Counted from the first letter of the stretch, positions 11,068-19,462 are shown. The stretch: 64,000 nt of DNA from Afipia sp049747295 (GCF_049747295.1 NZ_JBMHJM010000001.1:4712001-4776000); one strand, 5' to 3'. The notes: generated by a model not told the origin, from the sequence alone. Made by a program: numbers and translations.

Positions 11068-11262
11068 ATGGCCAAGGCCGCAAAAACCATCAAGGTCGAG
11101 CAGACCGGCAGCGCGATCCGCCGCCATGAATCGCAGCGCGCGACGCTGATCGGCCTGCGTCTCAACAAGATCGGTCGCGTCTCTGAACTTCAGGATACCC
11201 CTGAAGTTCGCGGCATGATCAACAAGGTCAAGCATCTCGTTCGCGTCGTCGACGAGAAGTAA
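11068..11262 (+). CDS. rpmD: 50S ribosomal protein L30
   Basis: L30 is a small 50S protein absent from some bacteria. It has 64 residues, with IKVEQTGSAIRR at the start and the LNKIGRVSELQDTPEVRGMI core. TTTGGAGTTAAG upstream gives a ribosome-binding site. It sits between rpsE and rplO as usual. Confidence 0.95.
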   Translation: MAKAAKTIKVEQTGSAIRRHESQRATLIGLRLNKIGRVSELQDTPEVRGMINKVKHLVRVVDEK

Positions 11263-11273
11263 GGAAGAGAACG

Positions 11274-11759
11274 ATGAAGCTCACCGATCTCGCCGACAAC
11301 CCCGGCTCGCGCAAGAAGCGCATGCGGGTTGGCCGTGGCATTGGCTCCGGCAAGGGTAAGCAGGCAGGCCGCGGCGGCAAGGGCCAGACCGCGCGCTCGG
11401 GCGTGCGCATCAAGGGTTTCGAAGGCGGCCAGATGCCGCTGCATCGTCGCCTGCCGAAGCGCGGCTTTAACAACATTTTCCGTCTCGATCTGACGGAAGT
11501 GAACCTTGATCGCCTGCAGGAAGCCATCGATTCCGGCAAGATCGACGCCAAGGCGACGATCAACGCCGAAGCGCTGGTGAAGTCGGGCATCCTCCGTCGC
11601 GCCAAGGACGGCGTGCGGTTGCTGGGTCGTGGCGAGCTCAAGGCCAAGGTCACCATCGAAGTGTACGGCGCGACCAAGACCGCTATCGAGGCGGTTGAGA
11701 AGGCTGGCGGCTCGGTGAAGATCCTGGCGCCGAAGAAGGACGAAGGCGAGGCCGCCTGA
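11274..11759 (+). CDS. rplO: 50S ribosomal protein L15
   Basis: L15 is a late-assembly 50S protein. It has 161 residues with the Gly/Lys-rich N-terminal segment (GRGIGSGKGKQAGRGGKGQ) and the GFEGGQMPLHRRLPKRGF motif. It is separated from secY by about 110 bases, the largest gap so far in the block. Confidence 0.96.
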   Translation: MKLTDLADNPGSRKKRMRVGRGIGSGKGKQAGRGGKGQTARSGVRIKGFEGGQMPLHRRLPKRGFNNIFRLDLTEVNLDRLQEAIDSGKIDAKATINAEALVKSGILRRAKDGVRLLGRGELKAKVTIEVYGATKTAIEAVEKAGGSVKILAPKKDEGEAA

Positions 11760-11783
11760 TTCAGTTCCCGGGCTTGTGAAGGG

Positions 11784-11827
11784 CACCCACGACGTTACTT
11801 CCTATATTGGCGTTTCGGACGTGGGTG
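11784..11827 (+). promoter_or_regulatory. Inverted repeat in rplO-secY gap
   Basis: An 8-bp perfect inverted repeat cacccacg/cgtgggtg with a 28-base loop spans the gap between rplO and secY. The loop contains an A/T-rich tatatt, like a -10 element. This may be a separate secY-adk control point (internal promoter or mRNA structure). Evidence is structural only. Confidence 0.3.
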
Positions 11828-11869
11828 ACCGGGTAACCGGTACTAAGTGCTAAAGGATCGGAGCCTCGA

Positions 11870-13201
11870 ATGGCCTCTGCAGCGGAACAATTAGCGGCAA
11901 ATCTCAACTTCTCGGCGTTCGCAAAGGCTGACGAACTCAAAAAGCGCATCTGGTTCACCCTGGGTGCGCTGCTTGTTTATCGGCTGGGCACCTACATCCC
12001 GCTGCCGGGCATCGACCCGAATATCTGGGATCAGGTCTTCAAGTCGCAGGCCGGCGGCATTCTCGGCATGTTCAACATGTTCGCCGGCGGTGGCATTCAC
12101 CGCATGGCGATTTTTGCGTTGAACATCATGCCGTACATCTCGGCATCGATCATCATCCAGCTTCTGACCAGCGTGTCGCCACAGCTCGAAGCCCTCAAGA
12201 AAGAGGGGGAGGCGGGCCGCAAGACCCTGAACCAGTACACCCGTTATCTGACCGTCGTTCTCGCGGCGTTCCAGGCTTACGGTATTGCCGTTGGCCTCGA
12301 AGGGGCCGGCAACGTCGTGGCCGATCCGGGCATGTTCTTCCGTCTCTCGACGCTGATCACGCTGACCGGCGGCACCATGTTCCTGATGTGGCTTGGTGAG
12401 CAGATCACCTCGCGCGGCATCGGCAACGGCATCTCGCTGATCATTCTCGCCGGCATCGTCGCCGAACTTCCGTCAGCCGTCGCCGGAACCCTCGAACTCG
12501 GCCGTCAGGGCGCATTGTCGACGGTCGTGATCCTTGCGATCATCATCATGGCCGTTGCGGTTATCATGCTGATCGTGTTCGTGGAACGCGCACAGCGCCG
12601 CCTGCTGATCCAGTATCCGAAGCGTCAGGTCGGCAACAAGATGTTCGAGGGCCAGTCCTCGCATCTGCCGCTCAAGCTCAATACCTCTGGCGTCATCCCG
12701 CCGATCTTCGCGTCGTCGCTGTTGCTGCTGCCGACCACCATCGCAAGCTTCAATGCCGGCAAGGGACCGGAGTGGTTCCAGTGGATGACCACCCAGCTGG
12801 CACACGGCCGGCCGTTGTTCCTGGTGCTGTATCTGGCGCTGATCGTGTTCTTCGCGTTCTTCTACACGGCGATCGTGTTCAATCCGGTCGAGACCGCGGA
12901 CAACCTCAAAAAGCACGGCGGCTTCATTCCCGGCATTCGGCCAGGTGAGCGAACTGCAGAATATATCGATTATGTGCTGTCGCGTATTACCGTGATTGGT
13001 GCAATCTATCTGGCGGTCGTCTGTCTGATTCCAGAGATCCTGATTTCCTACGCTTCGGTGCCGTTCTATCTCGGAGGCACGTCACTGCTCATCGTCGTCA
13101 GCGTGACGATGGATACGGTGGCGCAGGTGCAGGGCTATCTGCTGGCGCATCAGTATGAAGGACTGATCCGGAAATCGAAATTGAGGGGCCGCCGTAAATG
13201 A
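11870..13201 (+). CDS. secY: Preprotein translocase subunit SecY
   Basis: SecY forms the protein-conducting channel of the Sec translocon in the inner membrane. It has 443 residues and the ten hydrophobic segments of the family. Hallmarks include LGTYIPLPGID in TM1, the plug region GGGIHRMAIFALNIMPYISASI, and the C-terminal GGTSLLIVVSVTMDT. ATG 11870 follows a GGAGCC sequence. Its TGA overlaps the adk ATG by 4 bases, so the two are translationally coupled. Confidence 0.98.
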   Translation: MASAAEQLAANLNFSAFAKADELKKRIWFTLGALLVYRLGTYIPLPGIDPNIWDQVFKSQAGGILGMFNMFAGGGIHRMAIFALNIMPYISASIIIQLLTSVSPQLEALKKEGEAGRKTLNQYTRYLTVVLAAFQAYGIAVGLEGAGNVVADPGMFFRLSTLITLTGGTMFLMWLGEQITSRGIGNGISLIILAGIVAELPSAVAGTLELGRQGALSTVVILAIIIMAVAVIMLIVFVERAQRRLLIQYPKRQVGNKMFEGQSSHLPLKLNTSGVIPPIFASSLLLLPTTIASFNAGKGPEWFQWMTTQLAHGRPLFLVLYLALIVFFAFFYTAIVFNPVETADNLKKHGGFIPGIRPGERTAEYIDYVLSRITVIGAIYLAVVCLIPEILISYASVPFYLGGTSLLIVVSVTMDTVAQVQGYLLAHQYEGLIRKSKLRGRRK

Positions 13202-14175
13202 GATTGATACTTCTCGGGCCGCCGGGGGCGGGCAAGGGAACACAGGCACAACGGCTAGTTCAAAAACACGGTATCGTTCAGCTCTCCACGGGAGACATGC
13301 TGCGTGCCGCTGTTGCAGCCGGAACGCCGATCGGTCTCAAGGCAAAGGACATCATGGCGAACGGCGGGCTTGTGCCCGACGAGGTCGTTGTGGGAATCAT
13401 TGCTGATCGCATCGATGAGCCGGACGCTAGGAAGGGCTTCATTCTCGATGGCTTTCCGCGCACCGTGCCGCAGGCCGAGGCGCTGGATGAGCTTCTGAAG
13501 AAGAAGCACGTCAAGCTCGATGCGGTCGTTGAACTGCGCGTCAATGAAAGCGCCCTGATCGCACGCGTCGAGACGCGGGTCGCTCAGATGCGCGAGCGCG
13601 GCGAGGACGTCCGTGTCGACGATACGCCGGAGGTGCTGACCAAGCGCCTCGCGAGCTATCGCGCCCAGACCGAGCCGCTGGTGCATTACTATTCCGAGAA
13701 GCGGAAGCTGATGACCATCGATGGCATGATGACCATCGAGCAGGTGACCGGCGCCATCAACCGCCTGTTGGATGCCATCGGGGCCACCGAATCGGTTCCG
13801 GCAGCCAAGTCCGTCAAGAAGGCGGTCAAGAAGACCAGCCGTAAGGGAACCGCCAAGAAGGCGGCGGCGACGGCCAAAAAGGCGACCAAGAAATCGGCAA
13901 AGACGGCTAAGAAATCGGCCAAGAGTGCCAAGGGCGTCAAGGGTGCTGGCAAGGCAGCTGCCAAGAAGGCAGCCAAAAAGCCGGCAAAGACCGCCAAGAA
14001 GGCCGTCAAAACGGCCCGAAAGGGTGGTTCCAGGGCCTCTACAGCCGCCCCAAAGCGGCCTGCAGCGGCGAGAGGCCGGGGCGGCGTGGCAAGAGCCGCG
14101 CAGACCCGGAAGGTGGCCAAAAAGGTCACTAAAAAGCGAGCTAAGACCGTCAAACGGTTGACGAAACGCCGCTGA
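13198..14175 (+). CDS. adk: Adenylate kinase with a long Lys/Ala-rich C-terminal tail
   Basis: Adenylate kinase interconverts ATP, ADP and AMP in the cytoplasm. Residues 1 to about 196 form a complete short-LID enzyme: P-loop GPPGAGKGT (7-15), AMP-binding STGDMLRA (30-37) and DGFPRT (84-89), and a LID without zinc cysteines. Residues 204 to 325 are a low-complexity basic tail of AKK/KKA units plus a Gly/Arg patch, like the histone H1 C terminus or HU-like nucleoid proteins. Usual lengths are about 190-220, so this is about 110 residues longer. The tail keeps the frame with no frameshift. It may bind nucleic acid or ribosomes; that is inference. Confidence 0.93.
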   Translation: MRLILLGPPGAGKGTQAQRLVQKHGIVQLSTGDMLRAAVAAGTPIGLKAKDIMANGGLVPDEVVVGIIADRIDEPDARKGFILDGFPRTVPQAEALDELLKKKHVKLDAVVELRVNESALIARVETRVAQMRERGEDVRVDDTPEVLTKRLASYRAQTEPLVHYYSEKRKLMTIDGMMTIEQVTGAINRLLDAIGATESVPAAKSVKKAVKKTSRKGTAKKAAATAKKATKKSAKTAKKSAKSAKGVKGAGKAAAKKAAKKPAKTAKKAVKTARKGGSRASTAAPKRPAAARGRGGVARAAQTRKVAKKVTKKRAKTVKRLTKRR

Positions 14176-14243
14176 ATACATTAATAAGCCCGCATCCAGT
14201 CGGATTGTTCAGACGATGCCGGGCCCCGAAAGCGAAGTGGGGA

Positions 14244-14276
14244 GGGCGTCGTGTTCGCGTATGTGAACACCCGCCC
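14244..14276 (+). other. Hairpin upstream of rpsM
   Basis: The inverted repeat gggcg-tc-gtgttc / gaacac-ccgccc with an 8-base loop lies in the adk-rpsM gap, 54 bases before the rpsM start. There is no T-run. It could be a leader structure for the alpha block (in E. coli S4 binds such a leader upstream of rpsM), but the homology is not shown. Confidence 0.3.
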
Positions 14277-14330
14277 GACAAACAGAAATAACCAGCCGAT
14301 CCCGAATGGACGGCGACAGGAGCGAAGACC

Positions 14331-14699
14331 GTGGCCCGTATTGCAGGCGTGAACATTCCGACCAACAAGCGCGTGCTGATTGCGCTTCAGTATATCCATG
14401 GCATCGGCCAGAAGAATGCCGCTGACATCATCGAGAAGGTCAAGATCCCGGCAGACCGCCGTGTCTCGCAGTTGACCGACCAGGAAGTCTTGCAGATCCG
14501 CGAAATGATCGACCGCGACTATCTCGTCGAGGGCGACCTGCGCCGTGAAGTCGGCATGAACATCAAGCGCCTGATGGACCTCGGCTGCTACCGCGGCCTG
14601 CGTCATCGTCGTGGCCTTCCGGTGCGTGGTCAGCGGACCCACACCAACGCCCGCACCCGCAAGGGTCCGGCGAAGGCCATCGCCGGCAAGAAGAAGTAA
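14331..14699 (+). CDS. rpsM: 30S ribosomal protein S13
   Basis: S13 contacts the 50S subunit and P-site tRNA. It has 122 residues starting at GTG 14331 (VARIAGVNIPTNKRV), preceded by AGGAGCGAAG; no in-frame ATG gives the proper N terminus. The helix-hairpin-helix and the C-terminal RGQRTHTNARTRKG signature are present. No rpmJ (L36) occurs before it, unlike in enterobacteria. Confidence 0.96.
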   Translation: MARIAGVNIPTNKRVLIALQYIHGIGQKNAADIIEKVKIPADRRVSQLTDQEVLQIREMIDRDYLVEGDLRREVGMNIKRLMDLGCYRGLRHRRGLPVRGQRTHTNARTRKGPAKAIAGKKK

Positions 14700-14803
14700 G
14701 CAACGAATTGAGCGGGGAGTGGCGAGCTATCATGTTCGCCGCTCCTCGTTTTGGTGTAGCCGCTGGCACTACGGCGGCGTTGAGATCTTAAAAAGGAACT
14801 ATA

Positions 14804-15193
14804 ATGGGTAAAGAGGCCACTCGCGTCCGCCGCCGTGAACGCAAGAACATCGCATCCGGCATCGCTCACGTGAATTCGTCGTTCAACAACACGACCATCA
14901 CCATCACCGACGCGCAGGGCAACACCATCGCCTGGTCGTCGGCTGGCACAATGGGCTTCAAGGGATCGCGCAAGTCGACACCGTATGCGGCGCAGGTTGC
15001 TGCCGAAGACGTGTCGAAGAAGGCGCAGGAGCACGGCATGCGCACCCTCGAAGTCGAGGTCGCAGGTCCGGGTTCGGGCCGAGAATCGGCTCTGCGCGCA
15101 CTGCAGGCTGCGGGCTTCACCGTGACATCGATCCGTGACGTCACCACGATCCCGCACAACGGTTGCCGTCCGCGCAAGCGTCGGCGCGTCTGA
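14804..15193 (+). CDS. rpsK: 30S ribosomal protein S11
   Basis: S11 is a platform protein near the mRNA exit site. It has 129 residues with HVNSSFNNTTITITD and the C-terminal IPHNGCRPRKRRRV typical of the family. It is followed by a strong terminator-like hairpin before rpoA, which is unusual because the two are normally co-transcribed. Confidence 0.97.
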   Translation: MGKEATRVRRRERKNIASGIAHVNSSFNNTTITITDAQGNTIAWSSAGTMGFKGSRKSTPYAAQVAAEDVSKKAQEHGMRTLEVEVAGPGSGRESALRALQAAGFTVTSIRDVTTIPHNGCRPRKRRRV

Positions 15194-15204
15194 TTTTTTA
15201 CTGC

Positions 15205-15234
15205 CGCGGGTGACTTAGCTTCACCCGCGTTTTT
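15205..15234 (+). terminator. Terminator-like hairpin between rpsK and rpoA
   Basis: A 9-bp perfect stem cgcgggtga/tcacccgcg with a 7-base loop is followed immediately by TTTTT. It has the full form of an intrinsic terminator, lying inside the alpha operon. It probably attenuates rather than blocks readthrough into rpoA. Confidence 0.75.
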
Positions 15235-15302
15235 GCTTATTAAAATGCGATGACGCGGTTGATCCGCGCCGCCATTCCTCCAACGCCAAGAATTCGAGTG
15301 GC

Positions 15303-16334
15303 ATGGGTGAACAAGTGACGATCCAAAAGAATTGGCAAGAGCTCATTCGTCCGAACAAGCTGAACGTTCAGCCTGGCTCGGATCCGACCCGTTTCGCGAC
15401 CGTTGTTGCTGAGCCGCTCGAGCGCGGTTTTGGCCAGACGCTCGGCAACGCGCTTCGCCGCGTGTTGCTGTCGTCGCTGCAAGGCGCTGCCGTGCAGTCG
15501 GTCCACATCGACGGCGTGCTGCACGAGTTCTCCTCGATCGCCGGTGTGCGCGAGGACGTAACCGACATCGTGCTGAACGTGAAGGACATCTCGATCAAGA
15601 TGCAGGGCGAAGGCCCGAAGCGGATGGTCGTGAAGAAGCAGGGACCGGGCGTGGTCACCGCCGGCGACATCCAGACCGTCGGCGACGTCGTCGTTCTGAA
15701 CCCCGATCTGCAGATCTGCACCCTCGACGAGGGCGCTGAAATCCGCATGGAGTTCACCGTGAACTCCGGCAAGGGCTACGTTGCCGCTGAGCGCAACCGT
15801 CCTGAGGATGCGCCGATCGGCCTGATCCCGGTGGACAGCCTGTTCTCGCCGGTTCGCAAGGTCTCGTACAAGGTCGAGAACACCCGCGAAGGTCAGATCC
15901 TCGACTACGACAAGCTCACGCTGACCATTGAGACCAACGGTGCGATTTCGCCGGAAGACGCGCTCGCTTACTCGGCGCGCATCCTGCAGGATCAGCTCAA
16001 CGTGTTCGTCAACTTTGAAGAGCCGCGCAAGGAAGTTGCGCAGGAGATCATTCCGGATCTCGCCTTCAATCCTGCCTTCCTCAAGAAGGTCGACGAGCTC
16101 GAACTGTCGGTTCGTTCGGCAAACTGCCTGAAGAACGACAACATCGTCTACATCGGCGATCTGGTGCAGAAGTCGGAAGCCGAAATGCTCCGCACTCCGA
16201 ACTTCGGCCGCAAGTCGCTGAACGAAATCAAGGAAGTGCTGGCCCAGATGGGTCTGCACCTCGGCATGGAAGTGCCGGGCTGGCCGCCGGAGAACATCGA
16301 CGAGCTCGCCAAGCGCTTCGAGGATCACTACTGA
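15303..16334 (+). CDS. rpoA: DNA-directed RNA polymerase subunit alpha
   Basis: The alpha subunit nucleates RNA polymerase assembly and contacts activators and UP elements. It has 343 residues. The N-terminal dimerisation domain contains GFGQTLGNALRRVLLSSL, and the C-terminal domain the NCLKNDNIVYIGDLVQKSE and RKSLNEIKEVL segments. The ATG at 15303 (MGEQVTIQKNWQELI) fits the alphaproteobacterial N terminus. Confidence 0.98.
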   Translation: MGEQVTIQKNWQELIRPNKLNVQPGSDPTRFATVVAEPLERGFGQTLGNALRRVLLSSLQGAAVQSVHIDGVLHEFSSIAGVREDVTDIVLNVKDISIKMQGEGPKRMVVKKQGPGVVTAGDIQTVGDVVVLNPDLQICTLDEGAEIRMEFTVNSGKGYVAAERNRPEDAPIGLIPVDSLFSPVRKVSYKVENTREGQILDYDKLTLTIETNGAISPEDALAYSARILQDQLNVFVNFEEPRKEVAQEIIPDLAFNPAFLKKVDELELSVRSANCLKNDNIVYIGDLVQKSEAEMLRTPNFGRKSLNEIKEVLAQMGLHLGMEVPGWPPENIDELAKRFEDHY

Positions 16335-16340
16335 GTTTTT

Positions 16341-16370
16341 CGATGGCGGGTTGAACCCCGCCATCGTCTT
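16341..16370 (+). terminator. Terminator-like hairpin after rpoA
   Basis: A 10-bp perfect stem cgatggcggg/cccgccatcg with a 6-base loop is followed by tcttt. The T-run is weak, so it may act as an attenuator between rpoA and rplQ. Confidence 0.6.
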
Positions 16371-16443
16371 TCGGGCGAACGCAGGCAGCCCACCTGAGCA
16401 AAGCGACGAACCGTCGCGACAATTGAAACTGAGGACTTAAGTT

Positions 16444-16860
16444 ATGCGTCACGGCAAGGTTCATCGTAAACTCAACCGCACCGCAGAGCATCGTCGTGCG
16501 ATGTTCGCCAACATGTGCGCGTCGTTGATCAAGCACGAGCAGATCGTCACCACTTTGCCGAAGGCAAAGGAATTGCGTCCGATCGTCGAAAAGCTCGTCA
16601 CCCTCGGCAAGAAGGGCACGCTCGCCCATCGCCGTCAGGCGATCAGCGAGATGCGCGATGTCGATCAGACCAAGAAGCTCTTCGACGTGCTTGCTGCGCG
16701 CTACAAGGACCGCCAGGGCGGCTACACCCGCATCATCAAGGCTGGCTTCCGTTACGGCGACAACGCGCCGCTCGCAGTGATCGAATTCGTCGATCGCGAC
16801 GAAGACGCCAAGGGCCAGGATTCGGGTCCGGTGCAGGCAAAGGAAGCAGACGCAGCGTAA
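16444..16860 (+). CDS. rplQ: 50S ribosomal protein L17
   Basis: L17 lies near the tunnel exit. It has 138 residues starting MRHGKVHRKLNRTAEHRRAM, with the C-terminal RQGGYTRIIKAGFRYGDNAP signature and a short acidic tail. It is the last gene of the ribosomal block, followed by a strong terminator. Confidence 0.97.
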   Translation: MRHGKVHRKLNRTAEHRRAMFANMCASLIKHEQIVTTLPKAKELRPIVEKLVTLGKKGTLAHRRQAISEMRDVDQTKKLFDVLAARYKDRQGGYTRIIKAGFRYGDNAPLAVIEFVDRDEDAKGQDSGPVQAKEADAA

Positions 16861-16882
16861 GCGTCTCTCCATCGAGATTTCG

Positions 16883-16912
16883 AAAAGCGGCGCCTCGTGC
16901 GCCGCTTTTTTT
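16883..16912 (+). terminator. Intrinsic terminator ending the ribosomal block
   Basis: The stem aaaagcggcgc/gcgccgctttt with loop ctcgt is followed by a further T-run (ttttttgttt). It lies 22 bases after the rplQ stop and is the strongest terminator in the region. Confidence 0.92.
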
Positions 16913-17003
16913 GTTTGCACGGCGTCATGAATATTTCGTCATAGTGTCGGTGGCATTCGCGGTGTGAGCCGCCATATGGAGCGCCATAACAAAGGAGCTT
17001 TCT

Positions 17004-17798
17004 ATGAAAATCGATTTGTCGGGTAAAACGGCAGTTGTGACGGGGTCTGGCAGCGGCATTGGTCTTGCCATCGCGAGGGGACTTGCCGGTAGCGGTGCGA
17101 GCGTTGTTGTGAACAGCCGCACGCAAGCCAAGGCGGACGAGGCGGCCGCGTCGATCGTGAAGGCGGTCCCGGGCGCAAAGGTGCGCGGTGTCGCTGCGGA
17201 TGTATCGAGCGCGGCAGGCTGCGCCAAGCTGGTCGATGCGGTGCCAAGCGCCGACATTCTCATCAACAACACCGGTATTTACGAGTCGAAGGACTTTTTC
17301 GATATCACCGATGAAGACTGGACGCGTTACTTCGAGACGAATGTGATGTCGGGCGTGCGCCTGTCGCGCGCTTACATGAAGGGAATGCTTCAGCGCAATT
17401 GGGGCCGCATCGTTTTCATTTCGTCGGAGTCGGCGATCAACATCCCGACCGAAATGATCCAGTACGGCACGACCAAGACCGCCCAGCTCGCCATCTCGCG
17501 TGGTCTTGCGGAGCTGACCAAGGGCACGGCCGTCACCGTCAATTCCGTACTGCCGGGACCGACCATGTCCGAAGGCGTCGAGGTCTTCGTGAAAAATCTC
17601 GCAAAACAGAATGGTCAGCCTGAGGATGAAGCTGCGGCGCAGTTCATCAAGCAGCATCGTTCGACATCGTTGATCCAGCGCTTTGCCAGCGTCGATGAGA
17701 TCGCCAACATGGTGGTCTACGTCAGTTCGCGCGAAGCTTCTGCAACCAACGGCGCAGCGCTGCGTGTCGAAGGCGGCATTCTTCAGACCATCTTCTGA
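17004..17798 (+). CDS. SDR family NAD(P)-dependent oxidoreductase
   Basis: A cytoplasmic classical short-chain dehydrogenase/reductase of 264 residues; the substrate is unknown. The cofactor-binding TGSGSGIG is at residues 13-20, NNTG replaces the usual NNAG, and the catalytic set is a Ser in FISSES and YGTTK. The C terminus (RFASVDEIANMVVYVSS, GAALRVEGG) is typical. AAGGAG precedes the ATG at 17004. It is a single-gene unit between the ribosomal terminator and a bidirectional terminator. Confidence 0.9.
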   Translation: MKIDLSGKTAVVTGSGSGIGLAIARGLAGSGASVVVNSRTQAKADEAAASIVKAVPGAKVRGVAADVSSAAGCAKLVDAVPSADILINNTGIYESKDFFDITDEDWTRYFETNVMSGVRLSRAYMKGMLQRNWGRIVFISSESAINIPTEMIQYGTTKTAQLAISRGLAELTKGTAVTVNSVLPGPTMSEGVEVFVKNLAKQNGQPEDEAAAQFIKQHRSTSLIQRFASVDEIANMVVYVSSREASATNGAALRVEGGILQTIF

Positions 17799-17871
17799 GT
17801 GTGCTTTGCGCCAGATCTCGTTGCGAGTTTCAAAGCACTAAATCTCTCAGCGCCCCCGTCGGCGCGAAAGG

Positions 17872-17903
17872 AAAGGGGTCGTCGAGCTGACGACCCCTTT
17901 TGT
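17872..17903. terminator. Bidirectional intrinsic terminator
   Basis: The stem aaaggggtcgtc/gacgacccctttt with loop gagct has A-runs and T-runs on both sides. It lies between the convergent SDR and quinone-reductase-type genes and can serve both. Confidence 0.88.
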
Positions 17904-17940
17904 TTTCTGTGCTTCAGCGCGCGAAGCGTGTCTTTCGAGA

Positions 17941-18954
17941 TTACCAGCCTTCCAGGACGAGCTTACCGGTGGAGCGTCCGCTCTCGAGCTCGGCGTGGGC
18001 CTGCTTGAGGTTGGCGGCGTTGATCTTGCCGAGCACCTTGCCCAGCGTGGTGCGCAGCACACCGTTGTCGATCAGGTTCGCGACATCTTCGAGCATGTTG
18101 TGCTGGGCGATCATGTCGTCGGTCTGGAACGTCGAGCGGGTGAACATCAGCTCCCAGTGTAGCGACACGGACTTGCCCTTGAGCAGGTTGACATTGAGCG
18201 AGGCGGGATCGTCGATCAGTCCGATCTTGCCCTGCGGCGCGATGATCTCGGCGAAGGAGGCGAAGTGCTGTTCGGTGTTGGTAAGGCCGGTGATCAGCGC
18301 GACCGGCGGCACCTTGAGCGCGTCGATCTGCGCCTTCATCGGCTTGGAATGATCGATGACATGATGTGCACCGAGATCAAGGCACCATTTGCTGGACTCA
18401 GGGCGCGACGCGGTCGCGACAATGGTCAATCCGGTCAGGCGACGGGCGAGCTGAATCAAAATAGAACCGACGCCGCCGGCACCGCCGACGATCAGCAGCG
18501 TGCGCGGATCGACGCTCTTGCCGGGAACGACACCGAGGCGGTCGAACAGCAATTCCCATGCGGTCACGGATGTCAGGGGCAGGGCAGCAGCCTGCGCAAA
18601 CGACAATGTCTTCGGCTTGTGACCGGCGATGCGTTCGTCGACCAGATGGAATTCCGAATTTGTGCCCGGCCGCAGGATCGTGCCGGCGTACCAGACTTCG
18701 TCACCTGGTTTGAACAGCGACACGTCGGGCCCCACTGCGTCGACAACGCCGGCCGCATCGAAGCCGAGAATCTTGATTTCGCCCTCGGGCGGCTCGGCGC
18801 GTTTGCGCACTTTGTAGTCGACGGGATTGGCGGAGATCGCCTTCACCGCGACACGAATATCGCGTCCCTTCGGTTCCGGTTTGGGGGCTTCGAAATCGAT
18901 CAAGGATTCGGAGGCATCGATCGGCAGCGATTTCTTGTAACCCACGGCTTTCAT
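17941..18954 (-). CDS. Zinc-free alcohol dehydrogenase / quinone reductase family protein
   Basis: A medium-chain dehydrogenase/reductase of 337 residues, probably an NADPH:quinone oxidoreductase or 2-alkenal reductase. The GroES-like N-terminal domain lacks the catalytic zinc ligands. The Rossmann motif GGAGGVGSILIQLARR lies in the middle, followed by ATASRPES. ATG 18954 (MKAVGYKKSLPID) was chosen over a start four codons upstream because it matches the family. It is divergent from an HxlR regulator, the arrangement known for quinone-responsive pairs, so it is likely controlled by it. Confidence 0.85.
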   Translation of the reverse strand: MKAVGYKKSLPIDASESLIDFEAPKPEPKGRDIRVAVKAISANPVDYKVRKRAEPPEGEIKILGFDAAGVVDAVGPDVSLFKPGDEVWYAGTILRPGTNSEFHLVDERIAGHKPKTLSFAQAAALPLTSVTAWELLFDRLGVVPGKSVDPRTLLIVGGAGGVGSILIQLARRLTGLTIVATASRPESSKWCLDLGAHHVIDHSKPMKAQIDALKVPPVALITGLTNTEQHFASFAEIIAPQGKIGLIDDPASLNVNLLKGKSVSLHWELMFTRSTFQTDDMIAQHNMLEDVANLIDNGVLRTTLGKVLGKINAANLKQAHAELESGRSTGKLVLEGW

Positions 18955-19007
18955 ATGAGGCTCCATTTACAGCATCTCGCCGCTTACCTGTCTCGCTCCG
19001 TCGTGAA

Positions 19008-19036
19008 TTGCAAGTACTGTCGTTTCGGGGATATAG
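19008..19036 (+). promoter_or_regulatory. Candidate promoter for the HxlR gene
   Basis: TTGCAA and ATATAG are separated by 17 bases, 31 bases before the hxlR-type start. TTGCAA is self-complementary, so the same element could serve the divergent reductase gene. Similar ggata-containing elements occur at 19029 and 19046 and may be part of an operator. Confidence 0.4.
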
Positions 19037-19066
19037 TCACCGTTCGGATACTATTGGAAATGACCG

Positions 19067-19462
19067 ATGAAACGTAAGGATTTCGGTTGCGGTCCCGGTT
19101 GCCCGGTCGAGGTGACGCTGGACCTGATCGACGGCAAATGGAAAGGCGTGATCCTCTATCATCTGCAGGAGGGCCGCCTGCGCTTTGGCGAACTGCGCAA
19201 GCGCCTGCCCGGGATCACCCAGCGGATGCTTACCAAGCAGCTGCGTGCTCTGGAGGAGGATGACCTGATCACCCGCAAGGTGTATGCCGAGGTCCCGCCA
19301 CGGGTGGATTATGAACTCTCCGAGACCGGCTTGCGGCTCCGGCCGGTGATCGATGCGCTGAAAGCGTGGGGCGAGGACCATCGCGCCCGGCTTGAAGGAA
19401 AGAAGGCAAAATCGCAATCCGGAAACACCACGCGTCAGGCGCGGCAGCCGCAACCGGCGTAA
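19067..19462 (+). CDS. HxlR family transcriptional regulator
   Basis: A winged-helix regulator of 131 residues. The HxlR core runs from CPVEVTLDLIDGKWKGVILY through RFGELRKRLPGITQRMLTKQLRALEEDDLI to YELSETGLRLRPVIDAL. Two cysteines near the N terminus (FGCGPGCPVE, residues 8 and 12) occupy the position used by redox or quinone-sensing members such as YodB and QorR. Divergent from the quinone-reductase-type gene, it most likely represses it and itself. The C-terminal 20 residues are basic and low-complexity. Confidence 0.88.
   Translation: MKRKDFGCGPGCPVEVTLDLIDGKWKGVILYHLQEGRLRFGELRKRLPGITQRMLTKQLRALEEDDLITRKVYAEVPPRVDYELSETGLRLRPVIDALKAWGEDHRARLEGKKAKSQSGNTTRQARQPQPA

Noticed and set aside
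13255..14181. Antisense and alternative-frame Arg- or Leu-rich frames over the Adk tail
   Set aside because: They arise from the repetitive aag/gcc codons of the Lys/Ala tail. The + strand frame continuous with the enzyme explains the region.
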